Source: Streptomyces sp. NBC_00271
GTDB lineage: Bacteria > Actinomycetota > Actinomycetes > Streptomycetales > Streptomycetaceae
Assembly: GCF_036178845.1 (NCBI RefSeq)
Contig: NZ_CP108070.1
Span: 9,052,001 to 9,116,000, forward strand
DNA: 64,000 nt
Direction: 5' to 3'
Shown: positions 9,441-18,887 of the stretch, in pieces
Position numbering within the stretch: the stretch's first letter is position 1
Layout: every line of letters begins with the position of its first letter
The notes under the pieces: model-generated
Databases searched by the model: none
What the model was told of the DNA's origin: nothing
Seen by the model: only the letters and a program-made list of their open reading frames with translations
Translations under genes and position numbers: made by a program

Positions 9441-10009
9441 AAACCGTCCACGGGTGTCCAGTTGGTCCGGGGAGGCAGGGCAGACGTGGAGCCGGAGGTT
9501 GTAGCCGCTGGCGACCACGATCCTGGTGAAGTTCGCCGGAGGCCGGCCAGGAAGCATCGGCGTGGGATTCGCCTGCTCCTCTTCGGGGATCCAGCCCTCG
9601 CCGCCGGAGCCCCATTCGGTGGTGGCGATCGTCAGCAGCGGGACCGCCTCGGTGCCGCACTCGGAGCAGATCCGGGGCATGGGATCGGTGAGGCCCCAAC
9701 GGGTCCAGCCGCCGACCTTCCAGCCGGGAGCGATGGCTGGGAGCGATGGACAGATGGTCCCCGTAGAACTCGTCCGGGGCGAGCTCGTAGGAGCTGCCAG
9801 CGCTGACCCGGCCGCCAGCCACCTGCTCCAGTCGCCCAGTTGCTCCAGCAGTTCCTTGCTCAGTTCCGAGGATCTCGTTCACCCGGTCCCACGTGTGGCG
9901 TGGGCGACCCGGGGTGGGGATGCAGCCGGGTCGCCGTGCGCGCCGGCGGGGCCAGTTGAGGGAGGAGCGTGGTGACGTCGAGCGGCCGCGGTGGGGTGGT
10001 GGGACTCAT
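9441..10009 (-). pseudogene. deleted tandem copy of the DUF1963-like gene
   Basis: The first 35 codons from ATG 10009 (MSPTTPPRPLDVTTLLPQLA, then PARTATRLHPHPGSP) match the start of the intact gene at 10235-11281. Then about 560 bp are missing, and homology resumes in another frame at the SKELLEQLGD equivalent and runs through PRICSECGTEAVPLLTIATT and HVCPASPD near the C-terminus. The internal deletion and frame change mean no full protein can be made. The last residues are replaced by foreign sequence joined to the PcaD remnant. Confidence 0.8.
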
Positions 10010-10095
10010 GTCGGCTCCCGATGGCACGAACTGGCTGTGGTCAGTTACCGAGGTTGAGCAACCTGGTGCTCTTCGGCAGTCAGGCCGAGACCGCC
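10010..10095. repeat. duplicated junction sequence (partner at 11282-11367)
   Basis: This stretch copies the region just upstream of the intact DUF1963-like gene, including the ribosome site and the last codons of the nuclease gene: here the minus strand encodes PKSTRLLNLGN-stop, in the intact copy PKNTGLYNLGN-stop. The duplicated unit was therefore the tail of the nuclease gene plus the whole DUF1963-like gene. Similarity ends near 10095. Confidence 0.75.
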
Positions 10096-10234
10096 GAGCG
10101 GACGCTCGCCGGTGAGGAACCGACGGTCCGGGTGGACCGTACTGCAGGTTCGAGGAGCGACAGCGTCCGCTGCTGTGCGTCAAAGGCGGCGCGGATACCG
10201 ACCGGCATCGGCAGGTTCGGTTCTGCGCGACCGG

Positions 10235-11281
10235 TCACTGGACCAGTTCGATGTGGGGATGGTCCGGGGATACCGGGCAGACGTGGAGTTGCAGGGCGTA
10301 GGCGCCGGCGATGTCGAGGAGAGTGAAGTTCGAGGGCGGGGTGCCGAGGAGGAGCGGAGTCGGGTTCGTCCGTTCCTCCTCGGGCATCCAGCTCTGGCTG
10401 CCGGAGTTCCATTCCGAGGACGCGATGGTGAGGAGCGGGGGCGTCTCGGTGCCGCATTCGGGGCAGGGGCGGGGCATGGGGTCGGTGAGGCCCCAGCGGG
10501 TCCAGCCGCCGGTCTTCCACCCAGGGGCGTGGCACAGGTTGCGGAAGTAGAACTCCTGCGGGTCCAGCGCGCCGGTGCTGTCCCACGCGAATCCGGCTGT
10601 CTCCCACAGGTTCACGTCGCCCAATTGCTGCTGCAGTTCCTTGCTCAGCTCCAGGGGGCTGGGGTACTCGGTGATCTGTTCCGGTGCGAGCAGGCACGGT
10701 TCCGGGAGGTACCAGTCGAACTGGATCACAGGCGGCTCGGGCGGGGCCTCGAGAACGTCGGTGACGGAGGCGGAGGAACGCCAGAAGAGGGCGGTTCGGG
10801 GGTGTGCAAACTCCTCGTGGTCGCAAGGGCACCACAGGACCTGGAGAAGGTCGGCGCCGGGAGGGCTGACCGGGAGAGGGACGTCGCGGGCGTAGAGCTG
10901 GGCCACGGGAATCATGGGAATCGGGCCGTCGAACCACGGGTGGCCCTCGCGGAGCCGCTGCTCGATCTCCCGATCCTCGGGCGTGATCGCGGGCGCCTGG
11001 GGGTCGCGGAGCCGGCGCTCGGCCGCTGCTGCATGGATGCGACGCAGGATCCGGATCTCGTCCGGAGAGTGCATCTCGTCTGCCGCTTCACTGTCGTGCG
11101 GCTCTACGCAGTGGGGCCACGGCTCGTCGGCGGGCCACAGAAGCGGCCCGCCGACCGAGCTGTCGTACACGGACGGAGACCCTGGCCGGGGATGCAACCG
11201 GGTCGCTGTCCTTGCCAGCGGGGCCAGTTGAGGGAAGAGCGCGGTCGCGTCGAGCGGCCGCGGCGGGGTGGTGAAACTCAT
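10235..11281 (-). CDS. DUF1963/YwqG-like protein, candidate immunity protein
   Basis: 348 residues, start ATG 11281 with GGGAG eight bases upstream. No signal peptide or membrane span, so cytoplasmic. Visible features are the early segment with GGPLLWPADEPWPHC, IPMIPVAQLY, LLQVLWCPCDH and a C-terminal CPECGTETPPLLTI plus LHVCPVSP; this pattern of Gly-Gly/Trp-Pro, a beta-strand with Leu-Gln and late Cys pairs resembles DUF1963 (YwqG), a family found beside polymorphic toxins. It lies 33 bp downstream of the secreted nuclease gene and was duplicated with its tail, as expected of an immunity gene. Family assignment is moderate; the immunity role is inference. Confidence 0.65.
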   Translation of the reverse strand: MSFTTPPRPLDATALFPQLAPLARTATRLHPRPGSPSVYDSSVGGPLLWPADEPWPHCVEPHDSEAADEMHSPDEIRILRRIHAAAAERRLRDPQAPAITPEDREIEQRLREGHPWFDGPIPMIPVAQLYARDVPLPVSPPGADLLQVLWCPCDHEEFAHPRTALFWRSSASVTDVLEAPPEPPVIQFDWYLPEPCLLAPEQITEYPSPLELSKELQQQLGDVNLWETAGFAWDSTGALDPQEFYFRNLCHAPGWKTGGWTRWGLTDPMPRPCPECGTETPPLLTIASSEWNSGSQSWMPEEERTNPTPLLLGTPPSNFTLLDIAGAYALQLHVCPVSPDHPHIELVQ

Positions 11282-11313
11282 ACTGGCTCCCGATGGCACA
11301 AACTGATGGGTAA

Positions 11314-13275
11314 TCAGTTACCGAGGTTGTACAACCCGGTGTTCTTCGGGGTGTTGGGGACATAGACGTTGGGGAACAGCTCCTCGGTCGTCCCATCCGC
11401 CCGTTCGATATTAGCGTTCATCGTGACACCTACCGGGATCGTGCTGGTCTCGTCGTTGTAGACGGGCGTCACCTGGTAGAAGACCGCGTCGTCCGTTCCG
11501 AGACTGGAGGAGGAGTCCCTGATCATTTTCTGCGCCATGGTCTCGCAGGTTCACATGCTGGGCGTGCCGGTATTCATCCCTGAATGCCAGCATGGGACGA
11601 GATTGACCTGTATACCCCTTCCGCCGGTGACCTTCGGAATCAGGTGACACCGGGCCTGCCCGTTGGTGAGCGAGTTGTCAGCCTTGAACTTCTCCGCGTC
11701 CTGCCAGCCCGGGATGTCTCCCTGTGCATCGGTGCCCTCGGGGGCCGTCCTGTCCAGGCATGCCTGTGCCTGCGTCGGCCGCTGCCCGGGCGGGCCGAGC
11801 GGGCTGGTCGTCTTGTTGACGTGGGGGACCGGTTCGGTGGTGTTCAGGATCCACCCGTCGCCGTTGGGAAGCGCATTGAGCGGCGTGGTGTCCAGGCAGC
11901 GGGCGTGCGGGCCGGTGTCCGGCAGAGTGAACTTCACCTCGAACTGGTCGGCGTCGATCACCCGCTGGTCCGCGAAGCCCTTGGTGAGCTGTGCGTCGGC
12001 GAACTGCTTGTCGGCGGCTGTGGCATGGGCACGCACACAGGGCGAGGTCCGGTCCAGCTTCTTGCTGTTGCCCAGTACGTACGTGTCCCACTCGCCGTTG
12101 CCGAGGTTGGGGATCACCTCGACGCACTGGGCGCCGTCGGTTCCCCCTTCCTTCGTCTCGGCGAAGGGGAACTCGCTGCAGGTGTCGGTGCTGACAAGAT
12201 CCGTCTGCGCCGTGAAGCTGCCGCAGGTACGGGCCGTGCGGTCGGCCACGCCGCTCGTCGACCGGGTCAGCGGCTTGCTCTTGCCCCAGCCGTCGTCGAG
12301 GTTGTTCTGCGCCCACGCATAGGCGGCCACGGCGCCGCCGGCGTCGGAGGCCTTAGCGCTCATAGGCACGACGGGCATGATCGAAGGGATGACACAGCCC
12401 GCCGTCGAGGTGCCCCCGACCGCGTTGTCGCAGCGGATCTTGCGCGGGTTGTCCCACGAGGCGTTCGGGTCGATGGCCGTGGCGCCCGGGGAGGTCACAT
12501 ACAGCTTGTACGACGTGAGGAACTCTGCGACGGCGCCCGCCGCGGGGGCCGAGGAGTACGTGACGGTGCCGTTGAGGGACTGCCCCAGGACCAGGTCGCT
12601 GTTGTACCAGGGCGCGGTCTTCGTCGCCGTGCAGCCGGTTCCGCAGGCGGCGCGGAACTTGGCGTTGAGGGCGGTGACCTCGCCGGATGCAGCGGTCATC
12701 GTCACGGTCACCTGCTCGCTCCACGTCGTGCCGCTCGCGGGCAGTGACGCACTGGTGGAGATCGTCAGGGTGCCGCGTCCGAGCTCCGCGCCGTTGCTGT
12801 CGCGCAGGAGGTAGAGGACGTTCACCCCGGTCACGCAGTAACTGAAGCGCTCGTAGGAGTAGTTGCCGGGGGTGGTGATGGAGCAGCTGGCGGCGGCCGC
12901 GGCAGCAGCAGTGGGGGCAGCGGCAGTGGCGGCAAGGCTCTTCGGCTGTGCCGTGGTACGCGCGGCCAGGATGGGGCTGGTGCTCACACACGCCTCGACG
13001 GCGCCTGCCCGGCGCTCCTTCGAACCCGCCTTCGTAGCCTCACAGCGTTCCCCGGACTGCTTGGGGAAGGCGCTGGTCGCGGTGGCGGGGACCGGAGCGG
13101 CGGCCCGGTTCGTGCTCCCCGCCTTGTGGGGGGATGCCTTCGGTGCCTGGTGCGCGGCCTGCTGTGCCGTGGCCGTGCCCGCCGTGGTGAGTCCCAGCGT
13201 CACCGCGGTCAGTACGGCCAGTACGGTCGACCGGGCCCGTATTCGGGCCGCGCCTCTGGGGCGTATCTCGTGCAT
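11314..13275 (-). pseudogene. secreted nuclease-like protein interrupted by an in-frame TGA
   Basis: 653 codons from ATG 13275 to TAA near 11314, all in one frame but with TGA at 11551-11553. N-terminus MHEIRPRGAARIRARSTVLA with hydrophobic core and Ala-x-Ala is a Sec signal peptide. A Cys-rich beta region follows, then CSEFPFAETKEGG near 395, resembling NucA/NucB nucleases. The C-terminus has NGQARCHLIPKVTGG and NLVPCWHSGMNT, like the His-containing core of DNA/RNA non-specific endonucleases. The stop falls just after GTPSM; the next codons (CETMAQKMI, DDAVFYQVTPVY) continue the same domain, so TGA probably replaced CGA. Truncation removes the end of the nuclease fold. It follows the ALF-repeat gene and precedes the candidate immunity gene. 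Confidence 0.75.
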
Positions 13276-13417
13276 GTACGTCAGATCTCTCTTCCTTGAT
13301 TCCTTGTCCTGCTGGCAGGGGGAATGGGGGGCACCGGACATGCAGTGCCCCCCTGAATGGCAGCGGTGGGCGGCCTGCGCTCTACCGCGTCAGGGCCGGA
13401 CGAAAGGGACGAACTCG

Positions 13418-16400
13418 TCAGCTGATCAGTCTGTAGAGATCCCTGGTGATGCTGGAGGCCCCGTCCTCGACAACGCCTGCGATCTTGCCCACGACGGGCT
13501 TGACGAGAGTGCTGGCGGGCTTTGCGGCCGCGCCCAGTGCCTTGCTCACGCCGAAGGTGACCAGGCTCAGGCCGGTACTTGCGGCGGACCACCCGAACTC
13601 GCTGCTGGTGAAGCCGTGTTCGATGCCGGTGAAGACAGTGCTGATGGCGCTTGCACCCACGGAGACCTCGGCGAAGAAGCCGGCCGCGACGAAGGCCGGC
13701 GGGAAGACGAAGCCTGCGAGAGTGCAGCCGGCGGCGAGGAAGCCGGCACCGATGCTGACCGCGTTGGCCGCGTCGGCGTACCACTGGGCGTCGTTCCACC
13801 ACTCGTCGGAGTCGGCGGGGTCCTTGGTGCCGTTGGGGTTGACCTGGTTGTTCCGGTCGTGGGCGGCGGGGTCATCCTTGGCCAGGCGGGCCTCCTTGGC
13901 CTTCTCGGCGGCGGCCTTGGCGGCGGCGGCCACTTCGGCCCGGTGCTTGTCGGCGACGATCCGCTTGGCGTCGGAGTACGCGGCGGCGGCCTCCTTCGCG
14001 TCCGCCTGCGCGGCGAGCTTGGCGGCACGGGCGGCGTTGGCCGAAGCCTGCGCGTCGGCGGAGGACTTGAGGGCGGCACGCGCCGAGTCGATCGCCTTGT
14101 TGGCCGCGTAGTTGGCTGTACGTGCCGCGCCACGGGCGGTCGCGGCAGCCGCCTTCGCCTTGTCGGCGGAAGCCTGGGCGTCAGCGGCCGACTTGTCGGC
14201 GGCGTCCGCGTTCGCTCGCGCCTCGTCCGCGTAACTGTCGGCCTTCTTGGACGAGTCGAGCGCCTTGTCCGCCCATTCCTGGGCCTTTTGGGCGTCGTTA
14301 CGGGCCTCAGCGGCGGCCTTCGACGCGAGCTCCGCGTTCTGCTGCGCCTGGTAGGCGATCTTCGAGGCGGCGGCGATCGCACCGCGGATCGCGGCGACAT
14401 GGGTGGCGGTGTCGTGGTCGAACTGGGCCGTCTGGAACTGCACCACGGAGATGAAGTTGCGGAGCATCCACGCCGGGCCCTCGAGGGCGACCTCGGCGTA
14501 GGCCTTGGTGAAGGCGCCACCGGTGGTGATGAGCTGGCCGGCAAGGACCTTGTCGTCCTCCTCCTGCGCCAGCGGGTAGTCGTGGTCGAAGAAGTAGTTG
14601 AGGGATTCGGTGGTGTTCTTGTCGAGTGCCTTGTTGCCGGCCTCGGTGACGGCCTTGCCCGCGCCATCGTTGAGGATCTTGACGATCGCGACGCGCAGCT
14701 CCTCGTCGGAGGCCTTCTTCATGCCGATGGTGAGGAAGTCACCGACGGCCGTGGAGCTGGAACTCGCCAGGGCTAGCTGAGCGGCCTCGGCGATCTGCGG
14801 CGCGGCGACCGTCGCCACATGGAGGGCGGTCTCGCGGTCGTCCTGGGCTTCGGCGAGGGCCCGGTCGAGGTCGATCCAGGCGAAGATGTCGTCGTCGGAG
14901 CCCGCCAGGGCGTGCTGGGCGGCCTGCCGGGTCCAGGCGCCTCGGGCGTCGATCCGGCCGATCGCGGCCTTGCGCCCCAGGGTCCCGGCGAGCGCAAAGT
15001 CCCCGGAGTACAGGGCCTGTTCGGCCCTGGTGGTGAGGTCCTTGGTCTCCTGGGCGGTGCGGTCCGCCAGGAGCCGCTTGTCGCGGACGTCGGACAGCTC
15101 GGTCACCTCGACGGAGGCGAGCAGCTGTGCCTCCTCGATCGCCTGCTGCTTGTCCTGCTCCAGGGTCTGGGCCTCGGCGGCGCGGGCGTTCTTCTCCACC
15201 TCGATGGCGTCGGTGACGGCCTTGGTGGCGACGTTCGCCGCCTTCACGGCCTCACCGGCGTGCGCGGTCGACTTGTTGGCGTAGTCGATGGCCTGGCCCG
15301 CGTACTTCACGGCCTCCTCGGCGGCGGTCGCCGCCTTGTCGGCGTGGTCGGCGGCGGAGTTGGCGGCGTCGCGGGCGGTGCGGGCCGCGGCGGCGGCGGT
15401 GCCGGCCAGGGCCTGTGCGGCGGAGGCCGCGTTGGTGGCACGGTTGGCGGCAGCGGTGGCGATCGTGGCCTGGCGCTTGGCCTCGTCGGCCTCCGCCTGG
15501 GCGACACCGGCGGCGACGGCGGCCTGGGCGGCGGCCGTGGCGGCGGCGGCCGCGTTGCGTGCGGCGGAGGCGGCGGCCCTGCCGGCGGTCGCGGACGCGT
15601 CGCCGGCGATGGCGGCCTTGTCGGCGGCCTTGGCGGCGCTGCGGGCCTTGGCCGCCGCGTTCCTGGCGGCGACGGCGGCGTTCTTGGCCACCTCCGTCTT
15701 GGTCGCGTCCTTGGAGGCGGCTATCGCGGCCTTGTAGGCAGCGGCCGCGGCGCTGCCCGCCTTCGAGGCGGCCTGAGCGGCGCCGGTGGCCGCCCAGGAG
15801 GCGCGGCGGGAGGCGCTCACCGCGGCATTGGAGGCGTTGATGGCGTTGCGTGCGGCGTCCGCCGCGCCCTTCGCCGCGCTCGCCGCCTTGCGGGCCGCCG
15901 CCCCCGACTTCTGCACATCGTTCTGGGCGGCGGTCGCCTCGGCAGCGGCCTTCTCGGCGGCTTCCTTGGCCTTCCCGGCGGCGTCTCGGCGCGGGCCGAG
16001 GCCTCCACGGCCAGGTTGGTCTCCTGTTCGGCGCGCTTGCCCTCGCGCTCGACGAGGGCCACCAGCTCCTCGATGGTCGCCGACTCCTGGTCACGGGCGC
16101 GCGCGATGTGCTGACCGGTCTCGATGAACCACTCCACATCGCTCGCGGCGCCGTCGAGCGCACGGCTCGCGTACTTCCGCACCTCCGGGCCGGCGGTCAG
16201 CAGCATGGTGGTGACCTGGACCCGGGTGTCCTCCAGGCGCGAGTCGTACTGGCTGTCGGTGAGGAAGGTGGTGAGAGCCGGTGTGGTGGCGGCGTTGAGG
16301 GCGGCGTTGGCGCTGCGCACCACCGCCTTGCCGCCGGTGGACGAGACGGTGGTGGTGGCGACCTGGAGATCTTCGAGGATGGCCGGTCTGAAGCCGTCCT

Positions 16401-16791
16401 GCAGGAACGCGGCGATCGCGGCGTCGCCGCTCTCGAGGGTGGCGACGGCCTCCCGGCGCAGGCCCTTGCCCGCACGGTCCAGGCTGCGGACGATCGCCAC
16501 CCAGTTGTCGTCCACGGTCTGCCTCGGCAGCGTCTCGGCGAGGAAGGTCTGGATGGCGGCGTCCGAACCGTAAAGGGCCACGGCGGCGGCGGCCTTGACG
16601 CCCTTGCCACCGGTCAGCCACGCCCTGACGACCTTGGCGCGCTCGGTGTCGGGCAGCGGCACCGGTTCGGGTGCGGTGTTTTCGGCGGCAGCGGCGGTGG
16701 CCGGTATCAGGACCGAAGGAGTGGCCGCGACGGCGGTCGCGGCGGCGAGCACACCGAGCACGCGGCGTCTGCTCCAGAAACTTGTCTGCAT
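13418..16791 (-). pseudogene. Tat-exported ALF-repeat, alanine-rich giant protein with one frameshift
   Basis: About 1,124 codons from ATG 16791 (GAGGAAA ribosome site) to the stop at 13418. The start MQTSFWSRRRVLGVLAAATA is a twin-arginine signal. Residues 50-250 hold ALF-type repeats (AWLTGGKGVKAAAAVALYGS; TLESGDAAIAAFLQDGF). Then come several hundred residues of alanine heptads predicted as coiled coil, a second ALF block (TRQAAQHALAGSDDDIFAWI), more coiled coil, and a hydrophobic C-terminal segment near AGFLAAGCTLAGFVFPP. Near 15981-15984 one base is missing (ACG-CCG-CCG where ACG-GCC-GCC-GGG is expected), shifting the frame. A long exported stalk that carries or docks an effector is a reasonable reading; the frameshift may be real or an assembly error. 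Confidence 0.75.
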
Positions 16792-16857
16792 AAAGGGATT
16801 TCCTCGCGTGAGAAGAGGGATGAGCTCCGCTGAAACCGCGCGGGCAGGATCCGGCAT

Positions 16858-17245
16858 GGGTATACGTGGGAACGTCAGTGAATGACGGTGACCCTACCAA
16901 CTCACCGCAGTGAAAGCAGAGGCAAAGGATCGGGAAGGTCGTAGGCGCCACGCGAGGTGTTACAAAGTTGTCGCTTCTTTCCGTGCAGCCCTTTCGGGAA
17001 GTGGCGAACGTCCCGTCTGACGCGTCGTCAATATCCGTTTTTCGAGCGGATTTTGACGGTTAACCAGCGCTTCGCCTTGTGTTGCCATGGTTGCGTTCGT
17101 GAAGGTCGTAGAGGTCTACAGCCCTCGCGGCGAGAGATCGGGCGAGCCTTTGCGAAGTAGCTGCGATACCCCTCGATATGAGGGATATTTCGCATGCCTG
17201 CCATTCCGCTTTGAGGCGAGGAGCGCAATGGGGGGACATGGCGTA
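16858..17245. other. gap upstream of the ALF gene
   Basis: About 390 bp of divergent intergenic sequence, less GC-rich than its neighbours. It should hold the promoter of the ALF-repeat gene (minus strand) and that of the small secreted protein remnant (plus strand). I could not place confident -10/-35 boxes. No ORF here looks coding. Confidence 0.4.
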
Positions 17246-17769
17246 ATGGCTGTGAAGCGGCGAATGAATCGACTTGTTGCGCGGATTCTTGCACGGCGGC
17301 GGCAGGCGCACTTGCCGTACTCGCCACGACCGCTGGTGTCCTTGTCCCGCCGTCCGAGAAGGCCGACACGGCGAGCGTCGCAGACAGCACCCCCGGCAGT
17401 GCCGTGGAGGACTTCGACTACCCGCAGGCCGACAAGATCCTGGCGGAGAAGAACCTCGTCCTGAAGCGCGGCGGCGGCCACATCGCGCTCGCCGACCGCG
17501 TGGCCGGCACCGGGTAGCTCGAGCTCCTGGCCCGCAACAACAGCGGCAAGATCTGCTTCAAGGTCGTCGGCGAGGAGGGCCGGCTGACCTTGGAGATCCC
17601 TGCCGTCTACTCGGTCAAGGGCGACGACTACTTCACCACCGTCGACATGACCGTCGGCACCGAGGAGAAGTCATTCGACATCACCCGGAACGCCTGGACT
17701 CCGGTGGGCGAGGCCGCCGAACCGGAAGGCCGTGACTACCTGCTTGTCGAGATCAGAACCTCCGAGTAG
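17246..17769 (+). pseudogene. small secreted protein, frameshifted and with an in-frame TAG
   Basis: ATG 17246 has GGGGGA nine bases upstream and gives MAVKRRMNRLVA, a signal-peptide start. The hydrophobic core continues only in another frame (GALAVLATTAGVLVPPSEKA), so one indel lies near 17280-17300. The mature part reads DYPQADKILAEKNLVLKRGG and, after TAG at 17515, LELLARNNSGKICFKVVGE, VYSVKGDDYFTTVDMTVGTE and ends RDYLLVEIRTSE. This is a recognisable class of short Streptomyces secreted proteins of unknown role. TAG probably replaced TAC or CAG. With two lesions it is not made. Confidence 0.75.
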
Positions 17770-17929
17770 CCCCTCGCAGCCGTCCCGTGACCACCATGCT
17801 GCGGTCCGGCGTGTACCGGACGAGCAGTCCTCGTTCCGGGGAAACAACTCACCCATGACAGCCGAGATCGCGGGGGATCAGTCCGCGCCGGGGCGGCTTC
17901 ACGCGCTGCGACCCCAGAGCCACACTCGC

Positions 17930-18015
17930 CCCGGACGTGGTCGAGCGGGACTTCACCGCACCGGCGCCGAACCGGTTGTGGGTCACCGACCTCACCGTGA
18001 TCACCACCGTCGATC
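17930..18015 (+). mobile_element. IS3-family transposase (OrfB) scrap
   Basis: The plus-strand frame VERDFTAPAPNRLWVTDLTV, followed by ITTVDP, matches the start of the integrase core of IS3-family OrfB proteins (DFTA..PN..W..D.TY). Only this short block is recognisable; flanking sequence to 18450 shows no further OrfB motifs and no terminal repeats. Confidence 0.55.
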
Positions 18016-18454
18016 CCGCGCCCGCGATAGTGCTCCGCAGGGCCACAAGCCGTTCGTCAATGCCGGTCACGAATGGGCGAGTGGTCACCACAGTGTCAGC
18101 CCGTCAAAGCCAGGTTGAGCATCGGCTCGTTCGAAGCCGTGCGGCTGTGATCGATGCGTGCCGGTGTGCCGGGGCCAATGGCACGGTTGCGCGGTGCCGT
18201 CCCGGACGAGGGTCTGACTCATGACATCTATGACCGAAGTGTCCAGTCGCAGGCGTGTCGACTGTCGTTGCGGGATGGTGCCCGCTGTCACCGAGCGGCA
18301 GGGCGTGTCCCCATAGGGGCCTTGCGGACGATCAGGCGCCGTCACGGTTCAGAGCGCCCGAGCAGGCCGGTGCCGTCCACCCAGACGTCACCACGCGGGA
18401 GGCGAACCACCGCGACGACCCGACAGCGCAGCACCTCCTCCAGCACGGATCCTC
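18016..18454. other. uncharacterised debris between IS remnants
   Basis: About 440 bp with no frame showing normal coding bias over its length. A minus-strand frame of 86 residues (18085-18345) ending in FDGLTLW has no motif I know. It is most likely material caught between successive insertions. Confidence 0.35.
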
Positions 18455-18881
18455 CCGTTCCGGGCGAGGTCGTCCTGGGCGTGGACACGCACGGCGAGAC
18501 TCATGCCGCCGCTGTGGTCTCCCCGCTGGGGAAGGTCCTGGGCACGGAGTCCGTTCGGCCACGGCGGCCGGCTACCGTCGGCCGCTCGTCTGGGCCCGCA
18601 AGCTGGCCTTCGCCGCTCTGTGCGGAGTCAGTCCCATCGAGTACTCCTCGGGCCGTCGGACCTCGCGCCGGCTCAACCACGGCGGCGACCGCCAGGCCAA
18701 CGCCGCCCTGCACCGCATCGTGTTCACCCGGCTGCGCGTCGCCCCCCGCACCCAGGCGTACTACGAACGCCGCACTCAGAAGGTCAAGACCTGTCGTGAG
18801 ATCATCCGATGCCTCAAGCGATATGCCGCCCGAGAGGCCTTCAACCTGGTCAGGATGGCATCCAGCGTCCCCCCGTTATAG
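18455..18881 (+). mobile_element. IS110-family transposase remnant with internal deletion
   Basis: The N-terminal frame VVLGVDTHGETHAAAVVSPL with GKVLGTESV carries the first aspartate of the IS110 DEDD/RuvC-like catalytic site. A frameshift follows, then AAGYRRPLVWARK joins directly to LAFAALCGVSPIEYSSGR and NHGGDRQANAALHRIVFTRL, the C-terminal Tnp_20 block, ending LKRYAAREAFNLVR. About 200 central residues are missing, so it is inactive. Its end lies seven bases before the truncated methyltransferase frame, so this insertion probably removed the 5' half of that gene. Confidence 0.8.
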
Positions 18882-18887
18882 GGGCGT

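Noticed and set aside
13900..15900. Possible tandem repeat or CRISPR-like array
   Set aside because: Periodicity is at the protein level (alanine heptads); there are no identical DNA repeats with unique spacers.
15252..16163. Long antisense and sense Arg/Gly-rich frames across the ALF gene
   Set aside because: They are shadows of alanine codons (GCC/GCG) read in other frames; no ribosome sites and no family motifs.
18085..18345. 86-residue minus-strand ORF ending FDGLTLW
   Set aside because: No recognisable family and it lies within IS debris; kept only as part of the gap description.
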